DNA of 8,248 nucleotides, taken from NCBI GenBank assembly GCA_964454745.1, contig CAYVUI010000152.1, positions 1 to 8,248 of the forward strand. Reading direction: 5' to 3'. The notes under the pieces were generated by a model that did not search any database, had not been told where the DNA came from, and worked only from the letters and a program-made list of their open reading frames with translations. The position numbers and the translations under genes are program-made. Below are positions 1-7,409 of this stretch, one piece after another (the stretch's first letter is position 1; every line of letters starts with the position of its first letter). Origin of the DNA: CAYVUI01 sp964454745 (lineage in GTDB: Bacteria > Planctomycetota > Phycisphaerae > Sedimentisphaerales > Anaerohalosphaeraceae).

Positions 1-1406
1 CCAAGCTCGGAATTCATTGAAAGACAAACCGAGTTCGCTTGTTTAAGGACTAGAATTGGCTCATACTTATAGGGAGTTAAGAATTTTCTTGCGATACCAT
101 CTTCTAAAGTAAATTCAAAACACACATCTTTAAAGTAATCAAATAATATTTTTGTCCCTTCCTCATCATACCATCTTTTAGGTGTTGCACTTAATCCAAG
201 TCGCAAGCCAAAGCTATCTTGCAAGGCTTTCCGAAGTTTTCTAGCACCTAAGCCATGCACTTCATCTGCAATTAGTAATTTTTGAGTATTTGGTATTTTA
301 TCAAATGCATGCAGAAATGAATCTGTGCTTGCTGTTTGATGTACCGCTATAACACACAAATGATTCCCTGTTAGCCGATAATCAGAAATACTGGAACGTA
401 ATTCTGTTCTCCATTTTCTGTTTCCTCCCCCACACAATATTGGCCTCAGACCAAATTCTTGACAATCTTTTTTCCACTGCTCAAGCAAGTGTATGTGTGG
501 CACAAGAATAACAATAGCGATCCTATCTTGTTTTTGTAATGTTTTAACTGCAGCACCAAGTGCGGTGAAGGTTTTTCCAGAGCCAGTTGCCATTTCAAAT
601 ATTCCTTGGCATCCATTATTTTTCCATGCCTCAATTGCAGCTATCTGGTAATCATACAATGTAATATGATTGGGCATTTTTGGCATCACTGGTTCATCGT
701 AAAGAATAGGTGACTGATAAGGCCGAGTCGGTGAATTACGCAGCTTGACAATTTGTTCCCTGATTGCTGTCGGTAACTCAAATGCATAAAACTGGCTATT
801 TCTTCCACTCCACAAATCTTCAAGTCGTTTTACATGTTGATTTACGAACGGTTCTTGGCCTGATTCCCAAGAACGAAATACCGAAAATGCTTCACCATTA
901 AGTGTTCCTTTAATCGAATCGTTAAAGGAACCATGAATTGCAACATAATTACTATCGCTATCACGGAAATATGCAACTTTATCATGATAATCTCCACTTT
1001 TGCTATATGCTCTCGGAATAGCAAACCGAATATCAATAAGCTCGTCTGCTATTAGCCATGCAAATGCATTTAAGGTCTGTGATTCTAATGAATCTGAAAT
1101 TTCATAAATAGATTTTTCAAGATGTTTCCTAAGAGCGTCATTTTCACGAGCTTGCTGTCCAATAACTATAGCCTGCCAATCTTTTTCGTCCAAAATAGGT
1201 GACATAATCAATTTAGCGTTACCTCCGTTCTCAATCAAATCAGCTAAACCTTTGGCAGCCAATTTTAGCCAACCGCTCGAAAAGTATCCAACGCCTCGAT
1301 AATACTCGATAGAACTCTTAAGTAATGGAACTATAAGATCTTCAACTAAATGGTATTCGGAACTATCATAAACATGCTTCAGGTCAAGGTGTTTTAGATT
1401 TGGCAT
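1..1406 (-). CDS. PLD-nuclease / SF2 DEAD-DEAH helicase fusion, 3' part missing
   Basis: The reading frame opens at ATG 1406 and runs off the left edge with 468 codons visible. Residues about 1-200 form a phospholipase D-like domain. It has an HKD-type motif (H141, K143, D149 in YHDKVAYFRD) followed by HGSFND (S160, N162), the usual catalytic half-site of PLD-family nucleases. Residues about 245-468 are the first RecA lobe of a superfamily 2 helicase: LYDYQ (Q254), Walker A ATGSGKT (K278), motif Ia VPHIHLLEQW, Walker B DEVH (381-384) and motif III SATP (406-409). This resembles the N-terminal-PLD Ssl2-like helicases found in restriction and defence loci; the predicted role is ATP-driven DNA translocation or remodelling coupled to cleavage. 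A single HKD suggests the nuclease dimerises. The second helicase lobe and any C-terminal domain lie outside the window. The start follows the upstream stop by one base and has a strong ribosome binding site. Domain calls are firm; biological role is inferred. Confidence 0.9.
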   Translation of the reverse strand, partial: MPNLKHLDLKHVYDSSEYHLVEDLIVPLLKSSIEYYRGVGYFSSGWLKLAAKGLADLIENGGNAKLIMSPILDEKDWQAIVIGQQARENDALRKHLEKSIYEISDSLESQTLNAFAWLIADELIDIRFAIPRAYSKSGDYHDKVAYFRDSDSNYVAIHGSFNDSIKGTLNGEAFSVFRSWESGQEPFVNQHVKRLEDLWSGRNSQFYAFELPTAIREQIVKLRNSPTRPYQSPILYDEPVMPKMPNHITLYDYQIAAIEAWKNNGCQGIFEMATGSGKTFTALGAAVKTLQKQDRIAIVILVPHIHLLEQWKKDCQEFGLRPILCGGGNRKWRTELRSSISDYRLTGNHLCVIAVHQTASTDSFLHAFDKIPNTQKLLIADEVHGLGARKLRKALQDSFGLRLGLSATPKRWYDEEGTKILFDYFKDVCFEFTLEDGIARKFLTPYKYEPILVLKQANSVCLSMNSEL

Positions 1407-1407
1407 A

Positions 1408-4400
1408 TTATTTACCCTCCCAATAACATTCATATTCTGTTAACACTAATCCTTTAGGAGGAGAAAACATTTGAGATGTAAGCTGTTTTTTCACTATACC
1501 GTTATCTACCATCCATTGATTTAAGTCAGCTCTGCTGCATCCACCAGAAAAATGATTCCGAACTACATGGCAAACTAGGTCTCCCAAATTAGCAAACGGG
1601 CATAAAGAGTAGCCATTGAGCAAATATGCTCTTTTTGCATTACCAAGGAGAATTACTTCCTCTATTTGTCCTGAGACAGAAGCTAATAGTCTACCTGTCC
1701 ATGAGATGCCGTTATTAAGAGATGGTAGCTGTTCCTCATAAATTTCAAAGACTTCATCCAAATCTCCCGACAAATACCCAGAGGATATCCTTTCATTGTA
1801 AGAGTCAATTAGAATGTCTTTAAGTATATGAATCTTTTCTGAATTCCATCCAAGAGTGTTTTCGTGAACTATACAGCGAGGATAATATTCCAAAAGTTGA
1901 GACATACCACCAATTCTCGCTCTTGTCTGAACAGCCGAGTAACCTTTCTTCTCAAAATATTCTACACATTCTTCTGCGGTTACCACACTCCCGCGTTTAT
2001 GGACATAGTTTGATAGTTCTTGGCCTAATGACATAGAAGTATCTTGACCAAGAAGACCGATATGTGGAAATCGCGGAAAATTATATTTGTCAGAGCAAAA
2101 ATACTGTAAAATCGCATAAAGCATTCTGGCGTTATGTATTTTCAAGTGAGCCAAATAAACTTGATTATTTTTCAAGATTTTATTGACTCCTAATTGTGTA
2201 AAGCGATCAAGTTCTTTGTCGATATATTCACATAGGGGCATCAAGTTGATTTTATTGATACCAAGATTGTCAATATGAACAAGCCAGCCTTTTTTTTCTG
2301 GAATTATCGAATCAATCCTATTTAAAGCAAGATTTACAAGTGATTTTCGTGTGCCAATTTCATCAATCAACCACTTTTCCAAATCACAACGTTTGACAGC
2401 CTCTCCTGCATCTAAAATCCACTGTTCAATATGATCATCTATTGAAGTAGAATTTTCTGGCTTTTCAGGATAAATATAACGGTATCTATCAACGTGAAAT
2501 CTTTCGAGGTGCAAATTGATTAGAGACGACAGAGCATATTCATTGGGAATTCCGTTACTCATAAATGTTGTACGAAATTCATCATATATGCCTTTGGATG
2601 CAATAAACGGAACGGCTGACAATTTATCAGCAAGAATCACTGAAATATATTCAATAATTTCATCCGAACTGATTATACGGCTAGAATGGATAAATTCTCC
2701 ACGTCCCCAAACCACGCATTCTGGAGAATTGATTAATGCTGCATGAACTTTTTTGGTACTATATTCTTCTCCCAATTCCTTGTTTAGAATGTGTGTCAAT
2801 TCATCTGGCTTCATAGATGACTGAGCCGCATGAAGAATTGCTTCTACTTTTCTAGGTAAACCACCATTTTGTAATTGCCACATCTTATTTGTATATATAT
2901 TTTCAGCATCATAAGTCAATCCAAGTTTGTTCGCTTGTTCACACCAGAATTCTCTAGAAAAATTATGGTTGCGATGAGGGCATTCATCGTTAAAAGCAGG
3001 TATGCACAAACTACTCACAGATTCTTCTAATTGAACAAATGATATTTGTCCATTGCAGTCGATTTCGATGCTTTCTGCGAAATTATTTGAAAGAGATTCG
3101 CAATTTCTACATGGATATTTTATAAGAAATCTCTGCCCGTCAAATTTAAGACTATGATCAATAGGTATATATTTGAGATATTCTGAAAATGTATCACTGC
3201 TTACTACTGTTTTCCAGCCCATTTCACGAACAAGGTGAGGCATCGTTTCCTCGATACTAATTATCCCCCCTGAGTTAATCACTACATCTTTTAGAATGAC
3301 ACGCAAACGTTCGATGGCATATCGATTTCTATAATTATTATTAATCTTAGTAAAAGTGGTCTTAATGATTTGTCTTACACGCTCACGGGTGAAACCATAT
3401 TGAGAAGCGATTTCATCAAGTGTACAAGGTGAGTTGTTTTTTCCTGTCAGTCTTTCAATAACTATTAAAATATGATCCTCTGAGATGTTAGCATTCTCAC
3501 ATAAAAAAAACAAAAAGTCCGCAAATGAATTTGTCTGCCATTCTTCTTTATTTGCTTTAGATTGATATTCAATATAATCCTGAATATCTGAACGCAATGC
3601 CTCTAAAGATGATATTCCAAAATTAGGCAGCTTCAAAAAAACCTCAGGATTTACCAGTAGTGTATCTCCTATTGTTTTCAGATTTAGTGCATTTAAAGCT
3701 TCTTTACAGCGAGGGGCATTTGCAATATTTTTGATGGGACGGTGAGGGAAGAACTTTTCAGGTATATCAACATTAATTTTTGGCTTGCCATTCCACAACG
3801 GGAAGTCTGCAAGTGTCGTATAGGATTTCATGCTACATGTATTATGTTCACATGCTTTTTCAGCTAATATTATTGAATCTTTAAGTTTTTCCCATGCGAT
3901 CTTACCTGCCCCAGGTATTGCAAATACATCGTCCGGTGTAATAGCTTTCAATTGTGAGAAGTCAGTAATATTCAAATCCTCTAACAGATGGGCTCTTGTC
4001 CTTAACGATTTACGAACCATTTCTAAGGCAGCTTTTTCGTCAAACGACAAGACTTGATCATTATTCAAAGATTTTGATAGAGGATATTTATCTGAAGCAG
4101 ACAACTCCATCTGAGTTAAACGTTTCTGAAGGTGTTTTACTTCTTTCCATGATGTTTCTCCGATAGATCGTGCAGAAAGAAAGGTTTCTCTATCTAGACC
4201 CATGAATTCATTTAATGATTTGATAGCCAAAGCATTAAGGCCATTTCTGGTTCTAACGCTTAAACGTTTTTTTAACAATTTCCATAACTCGGCGTAATCA
4301 CTTGCAACGCCATCTAAACTGTCGGAAGAATTATCAGTTAGACGTGAAACGTCTTCTTGTAATTCTCGTAGAATCGTGGCGGTTCCTTGTCCAACTCCTT

Positions 4401-4536
4401 CCAAATGTGTTACTTGTGAAACATCAACTAAAAGAAATTCACCAATTGTGGATACACCTAGTCTGCACAAAGCATTCCGAGGCTTTGTTCCTAAGTTTAA
4501 AACCGAAATTGGTGATTGTAGCCCTATTTTACTCAT
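1408..4536 (-). CDS. large alpha-CTD-like / sigma-70 region 4-like DNA-binding protein
   Basis: A 1042-aa protein that I cannot match to a named family, but its N-terminal third is readable. Four helix-hairpin-helix units resembling the C-terminal domain of bacterial RNA polymerase alpha lie at about residues 8-62, 84-142, 167-225 and 264-322. The pattern is: arrest of a short helix, LxxLxIxTIGDLL, then xxPNFGxxSLEALRxxI. Residues about 352-400 match sigma-70 region 4, with the HTH core TLDEIASQYGFTRERVRQI. Residues about 556-620 look like a winged-helix unit (KVEAILHAA...MKPDELTHIL...VVWGRGEFI), and further weak repeats of this kind may fill the remainder. There is a CxxC at 476-479 but no clear zinc site, no polymerase core, no ATPase and no nuclease motif. 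It is co-transcribed with the HTH gene (14 nt upstream) and the PLD-helicase (1 nt downstream). The likely job is DNA or promoter recognition for the helicase-nuclease. An alternative is a transcription decoy or sensor. Start: first ATG after the preceding stop; no Shine-Dalgarno is evident. Confidence 0.93.
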   Translation of the reverse strand: MSKIGLQSPISVLNLGTKPRNALCRLGVSTIGEFLLVDVSQVTHLEGVGQGTATILRELQEDVSRLTDNSSDSLDGVASDYAELWKLLKKRLSVRTRNGLNALAIKSLNEFMGLDRETFLSARSIGETSWKEVKHLQKRLTQMELSASDKYPLSKSLNNDQVLSFDEKAALEMVRKSLRTRAHLLEDLNITDFSQLKAITPDDVFAIPGAGKIAWEKLKDSIILAEKACEHNTCSMKSYTTLADFPLWNGKPKINVDIPEKFFPHRPIKNIANAPRCKEALNALNLKTIGDTLLVNPEVFLKLPNFGISSLEALRSDIQDYIEYQSKANKEEWQTNSFADFLFFLCENANISEDHILIVIERLTGKNNSPCTLDEIASQYGFTRERVRQIIKTTFTKINNNYRNRYAIERLRVILKDVVINSGGIISIEETMPHLVREMGWKTVVSSDTFSEYLKYIPIDHSLKFDGQRFLIKYPCRNCESLSNNFAESIEIDCNGQISFVQLEESVSSLCIPAFNDECPHRNHNFSREFWCEQANKLGLTYDAENIYTNKMWQLQNGGLPRKVEAILHAAQSSMKPDELTHILNKELGEEYSTKKVHAALINSPECVVWGRGEFIHSSRIISSDEIIEYISVILADKLSAVPFIASKGIYDEFRTTFMSNGIPNEYALSSLINLHLERFHVDRYRYIYPEKPENSTSIDDHIEQWILDAGEAVKRCDLEKWLIDEIGTRKSLVNLALNRIDSIIPEKKGWLVHIDNLGINKINLMPLCEYIDKELDRFTQLGVNKILKNNQVYLAHLKIHNARMLYAILQYFCSDKYNFPRFPHIGLLGQDTSMSLGQELSNYVHKRGSVVTAEECVEYFEKKGYSAVQTRARIGGMSQLLEYYPRCIVHENTLGWNSEKIHILKDILIDSYNERISSGYLSGDLDEVFEIYEEQLPSLNNGISWTGRLLASVSGQIEEVILLGNAKRAYLLNGYSLCPFANLGDLVCHVVRNHFSGGCSRADLNQWMVDNGIVKKQLTSQMFSPPKGLVLTEYECYWEGK
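1415..1421 (-). promoter_or_regulatory. Shine-Dalgarno of the PLD-helicase gene inside the upstream CDS
   Basis: The minus strand reads GGGAGGG, 8 nt before ATG 1406. It is formed by the last codons (W-E-G-K-stop) of the 1042-aa gene. The upstream stop (1408-1410) lies between this site and the start, a typical arrangement for translational coupling. It decides the start of the helicase gene and argues that the two proteins are made together in a set ratio. Confidence 0.8.
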
Positions 4537-4550
4537 ACCGCATTTAATGT

Positions 4551-4742
4551 TTAATCAGTTTCATTGTCCGTAGAGCTTTGACGCACCCATGCATCTACTT
4601 CCGACAATTTGAAACGGAGCAAGTTGCCAGCTTTGTGAGCAGGGAACTCCTGCGTTTTTATCCAGCGACGTATGGTCTCTTTATTCACCTTGAGGTGTTG
4701 GGACACGTCTTCCATATCTACCCATTGTTCTTGTGTAGCCAT
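4551..4742 (-). CDS. excisionase / MerR-fold helix-turn-helix protein
   Basis: A 63-aa protein that is a single winged helix-turn-helix of the 'excisionase family DNA binding domain' type. It has a WVDMEDVSQHL helix, KVNKETIRRWI as the recognition region, the hallmark EFPAHKAG turn, then LRFKLSEVDAWV. In bacteria such proteins commonly head restriction-modification or defence operons as regulators, and related folds serve as recombination directionality factors. It is the first gene of the three-gene unit, 14 nt before the 1042-aa gene, and lies directly behind the promoter at 4793-4821. The position favours autoregulation of the unit, with the direct repeats there as candidate operators. Because an integrase lies in the same window, a role as excisionase cannot be excluded. 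No strong Shine-Dalgarno precedes the ATG, but this is the only start giving the full domain. Confidence 0.88.
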   Translation of the reverse strand: MATQEQWVDMEDVSQHLKVNKETIRRWIKTQEFPAHKAGNLLRFKLSEVDAWVRQSSTDNETD

Positions 4743-4779
4743 TTTTTGTTCTCACTAACTGGAACAGAAATTAATGTTG

Positions 4780-4810
4780 TCAAATGTGGGTAAATATAGC
4801 TCAAATGTGG
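4780..4810. promoter_or_regulatory. candidate operator: exact 10-bp direct repeats over the promoter
   Basis: TCAAATGTGG occurs at 4780-4789 and 4801-4810, 21 bp apart (two helical turns). One copy lies inside the -35/-10 spacer and the other at the predicted start site, where a bound repressor would block polymerase. A third, imperfect copy (8 of 10, TCAAAAGTGA) lies at 4841-4850, upstream of the -35. The obvious candidate ligand is the HTH protein encoded just downstream (4551-4742). Confidence 0.55.
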
Positions 4811-4821
4811 TCGATTGTCAA
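4793..4821 (-). promoter_or_regulatory. bacterial-type promoter of the three-gene unit
   Basis: On the minus strand TTGACA (4816-4821) is followed by a 17-bp spacer and TATATT (4793-4798), a perfect -35 and a near-consensus -10 at ideal spacing. Transcription would start near 4786, giving a leader of about 44 nt before ATG 4742. TATATTTA at the same place could also serve as an archaeal TATA box, so the element might work in either domain. The match is seen directly; activity is not shown. Confidence 0.65.
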
Positions 4822-4978
4822 GGAGTTTGGCTCTTGCAGGTCAAAAGTGACGAGAAAATGCGATAAAAAGTATTGAAATGAAGCAGTTAATATCCTAAAT
4901 GACTATAAATAAACGGCTTATGTCGCTACTGTCCATTAAAAAATAAGGAATGCCTTACAAAAGCTAAGATTGAAGAAC

Positions 4979-4998
4979 CGAAAAATTACATTTTTTCG
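4979..4998 (-). terminator. weak AT-rich hairpin after the PcfJ-like gene
   Basis: CGAAAAA (4979-4985) and TTTTTCG (4992-4998) can form a 7-bp stem with a 6-nt loop about 28 nt beyond the stop codon of the PcfJ-like gene. The stem has only two G-C pairs, so it is a poor intrinsic terminator. It does fall in the gap that separates the PcfJ-like gene from the next promoter. Confidence 0.3.
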
Positions 4999-5025
4999 TA
5001 TTTAACCCGCTCCAACCATGATATT

Positions 5026-5979
5026 TTATTCAAAAAGCAATAACTGCCTGCTTCGATTTTTTCTGAGTCTCGCTGTTCCTTGATTTGCTTTCAGCCATTG
5101 CAGAACAATAGCCAAAGTATGTGCATTAACTTCCTGATTATGTGCTCCAAGAAGTTCGGCTACTTCCCATTCATCAGAGGAAGCAACATACACTATTTCA
5201 AGTGTAGCCCTTTGGGGCCAGAGAACGCGATACAGATATACCCATCCTCTGGCAACCAAGCGACAATAATATCTGCGTGCTACACAAGTATTGCCTTGAC
5301 TAACAGCTTCGTGGGTTAATGACCGAGGACTTGTTAAAGGTAGAATATACTTCGTTGCAGGAAATGGCGGTGGCGGAAAACGATGTCTACGTATTGCTGC
5401 ATATCTGCCGGATATATTATAATCTTCGATATCTCGAACGCATTCTTCTAATTGATGCAGAGTGTTGAATGTCGGCAATGGTGAGCAGTGTTCGTCGAAT
5501 TCGATCAGTAATTTAACTGTGGACAGCATACCAACAACATCCGGGCAACAAAAGTCATGCTCCATTCTATGGATATCCCTGAGCATTTTATAGGACATCA
5601 TAGAGAACAACAAAGGGTCTGACAATATCGCTAGCACCTGCTTACCAATACCACCATGCAGATGGCAAGCTGCCTTCAAATTGGCCGAATCCGCAAAAGT
5701 TTCTCGAAGTCCCCATAATGTACCAATGTCAAAAGAATCCCCGCAAATTCGCCCTAAAAAACGCCAGGAACGCTCTGGGAAACGACAGAAGCGAACAATG
5801 TCACGGTCTTTCTGACGACACCAATAATGAATTTCAGTATTATTTTGCCCAACAGCCTGTATTAGCATCCATGCAATAAAAGGCCGGCTTTGCCTGAGTT
5901 GACTATATTCACATCTGGGTTCAGGCAATAAACCAGACACAGGCCCAAGAATTGTGACATTATCTTCATTTGCTTGCAT
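5026..5979 (-). CDS. PcfJ-like domain protein
   Basis: A 317-aa protein. Its last third matches the PcfJ-like family: a proline-rich FPPPPFPAT lead-in (about 201-209), ILPLTSPRSLTHEA, the cysteine-centred block NTCVARRYYCRLVARG (C232), then YLYRVLWPQRATLEIV and ending with WEVAELLGAHNQEV...VLQWL. PcfJ itself is encoded on enterococcal conjugative plasmids, and relatives are scattered over bacterial accessory regions; the biochemical function is unknown. Residues 1-190 are a helical Cys/His/Trp-rich region I cannot assign. No signal peptide or membrane segment is evident. It lies 61 bp downstream of the integrase in the same direction, so it may share that transcript. ATG 5979 is preceded by GAGGG very close to the start; a slightly upstream ATG is cut off by a stop at once. 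The family call rests on recalled motif order. Confidence 0.78.
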   Translation of the reverse strand: MQANEDNVTILGPVSGLLPEPRCEYSQLRQSRPFIAWMLIQAVGQNNTEIHYWCRQKDRDIVRFCRFPERSWRFLGRICGDSFDIGTLWGLRETFADSANLKAACHLHGGIGKQVLAILSDPLLFSMMSYKMLRDIHRMEHDFCCPDVVGMLSTVKLLIEFDEHCSPLPTFNTLHQLEECVRDIEDYNISGRYAAIRRHRFPPPPFPATKYILPLTSPRSLTHEAVSQGNTCVARRYYCRLVARGWVYLYRVLWPQRATLEIVYVASSDEWEVAELLGAHNQEVNAHTLAIVLQWLKANQGTARLRKNRSRQLLLFE

Positions 5980-6040
5980 GCCCTCAATTCATGCTCACTT
6001 TTACCGGGATATCAAGTTCAATCAGAGGAATCTATTCATA

Positions 6041-7405
6041 TTATGCCAACTCTTTTTCCATATCGACAATCCTTCTAAGTACGGGCTTATTTTTGCTCAT
6101 TGTCTGTGCGTCGATTTCGGGATTATTTGACATAACTGTTTCTTTTAGTAAATTGAGCAATTGCTTCATTGAATTCGCCTGTTGTATCTTCATTTTTTCA
6201 AGTTCGTTCTTAAGTTCGGTATTTTCTTCTTCAAGCCTGAGCTTGTCCTCTGGCCGAAGCAGATCAGCTTCTTCAACTTTATCCTGTACACCCAAGAATT
6301 CAGTATAATATTCAATCTCGCTCTCTTTTTTCCAGCCGTATCGATATTTCATATCTTTCGCACTCTTGTAAACATTGATATAATAACAGGCAGAAGAATG
6401 CCTAAAATCGTACATACGTATCTTACCGGATTCACCGTGCTTTATTAGCTGTATTATTTCTTCGTGGCTTCTAATTCTCTGTAAGAACTTTTCCATGTGA
6501 TGTTTCTTCTGGATAAAGATTAAATCATCTGTCTGAAAGTCGTGCCGCTCTAAATATCGCCGAAGAGTGTTGGAGCTAAGCATAAGAACTATAGTCCTGC
6601 CATATGTCTTGCTTGTTTCATCAGGAATCTGAAGTTTAAGTTTGTCTGATTGATCTCGCTTGATATCCTTCAATCTTACATTCCAGAATTCAGAAGGCCT
6701 TGCTCCAGTGTCAAATAGCACCATAAGCAAAGTCTTAAGGTCTTCGTTGTTGGTGAGTTGTATTATCCGTTCTTTTAAGTCATCTAATGTAAAATAGCAA
6801 AAGTCCGGTTTACTTGCCTGCGGAGTGTTGATATATTCAGTAATGTCATTGATTTTTTCACCTTTAACCTTGAAAGTTTTAACCTGATGCCAGTGCCACA
6901 ACGTTGCAAAGTCCTTTTTGAAATCTCTTTTATCTTTATACGGCGTTCCATCTTTTTTACGAATTATATCAGCATTTAAATCATCAAATATTTTATGAAG
7001 TTCCGCTTCGGTAATCGACAGAATGTTCGGATGGTTACAGAATGAGATAAACGTTCTCAAGCAGTAAAATAATTTAACTAGCCGTTTATAACTCCTGCCT
7101 CCTTTTTTTGCATGAAGGCTTGTATATTTACCTTTATGCATATCCTCAAGAAATTCAGCTAATATCCTTTGATTATCTTTGGATAGATTAGAATATGAGA
7201 ATTCCTTCAGATTATTGATAATATTCGTGTACCGAATATTTGCTCCATGAATTTCAACATAATCTCTTGATCCTCGCTTTACAGTGTTCTTTTGAACGGT
7301 TTGATATTTCATACACAGGTAGATATTCTTCTCATTTATATATGTTCCCATCAAAAATGGACAATAGCTTGTATTCCCGGCTGGCGCATAAGACCTATAG
7401 TCCAT
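6041..7405 (-). CDS. archaeal-type tyrosine recombinase / integrase
   Basis: A 454-aa site-specific recombinase of the phage-integrase superfamily. An N-terminal SAM-like DNA-binding region (about 55-190) precedes the catalytic domain (about 200-375). Visible active-site elements are R236 in FDTGARPSEF, the beta-hairpin lysine K266 in ETSKTYGRTI, R335 in MYDFRHSSACYY, and the nucleophile Y367 (or Y366) in EYYTEFLG. The usual His of HxxR is Tyr (Y332), and the usual GH is GW (W358), as in Cre. An E/K-rich coiled coil (about 380-425) ends the protein. This architecture is that of integrases in methanogen genomes. It would catalyse integration or excision of the surrounding element. The start is uncertain: ATG 7405 gives the longest frame, but the first 31 residues look non-conserved and ATG 7312 (MKYQTVQKN) is an attractive alternative. 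None has a good Shine-Dalgarno. Confidence 0.92.
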   Translation of the reverse strand: MDYRSYAPAGNTSYCPFLMGTYINEKNIYLCMKYQTVQKNTVKRGSRDYVEIHGANIRYTNIINNLKEFSYSNLSKDNQRILAEFLEDMHKGKYTSLHAKKGGRSYKRLVKLFYCLRTFISFCNHPNILSITEAELHKIFDDLNADIIRKKDGTPYKDKRDFKKDFATLWHWHQVKTFKVKGEKINDITEYINTPQASKPDFCYFTLDDLKERIIQLTNNEDLKTLLMVLFDTGARPSEFWNVRLKDIKRDQSDKLKLQIPDETSKTYGRTIVLMLSSNTLRRYLERHDFQTDDLIFIQKKHHMEKFLQRIRSHEEIIQLIKHGESGKIRMYDFRHSSACYYINVYKSAKDMKYRYGWKKESEIEYYTEFLGVQDKVEEADLLRPEDKLRLEEENTELKNELEKMKIQQANSMKQLLNLLKETVMSNNPEIDAQTMSKNKPVLRRIVDMEKELA

Positions 7406-7409
7406 TTTA

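Larger units (their letters stand above)
4743..5025. other. intergenic region between the PcfJ-like gene and the three-gene unit
   Basis: This 283-bp AT-rich gap contains the promoter and repeats described separately, plus the weak hairpin. On the minus strand there is also a TTTATTTATA stretch near 4905-4917 that could be another archaeal TATA box. Only very short open frames exist here (the longest I followed is about 13 codons), so I see no gene. Confidence 0.6.

Noticed and set aside
446..1036. Short minus-strand frames inside the PLD-helicase gene
   Set aside because: They lie in another frame of a gene with clear Walker A, Walker B and HKD motifs in its own frame.
2516..4573. Plus-strand open frames opposite the 1042-aa gene
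   Set aside because: All are fully antisense to a long, domain-bearing gene, and none has a recognisable motif or a ribosome binding site.
5970..6448. Plus-strand frames rich in Ser/Phe/Leu that look membrane-like
   Set aside because: They are antisense to the integrase coiled coil, whose Glu/Lys codons read as Phe/Ser/Leu on the other strand. This is a shadow effect.
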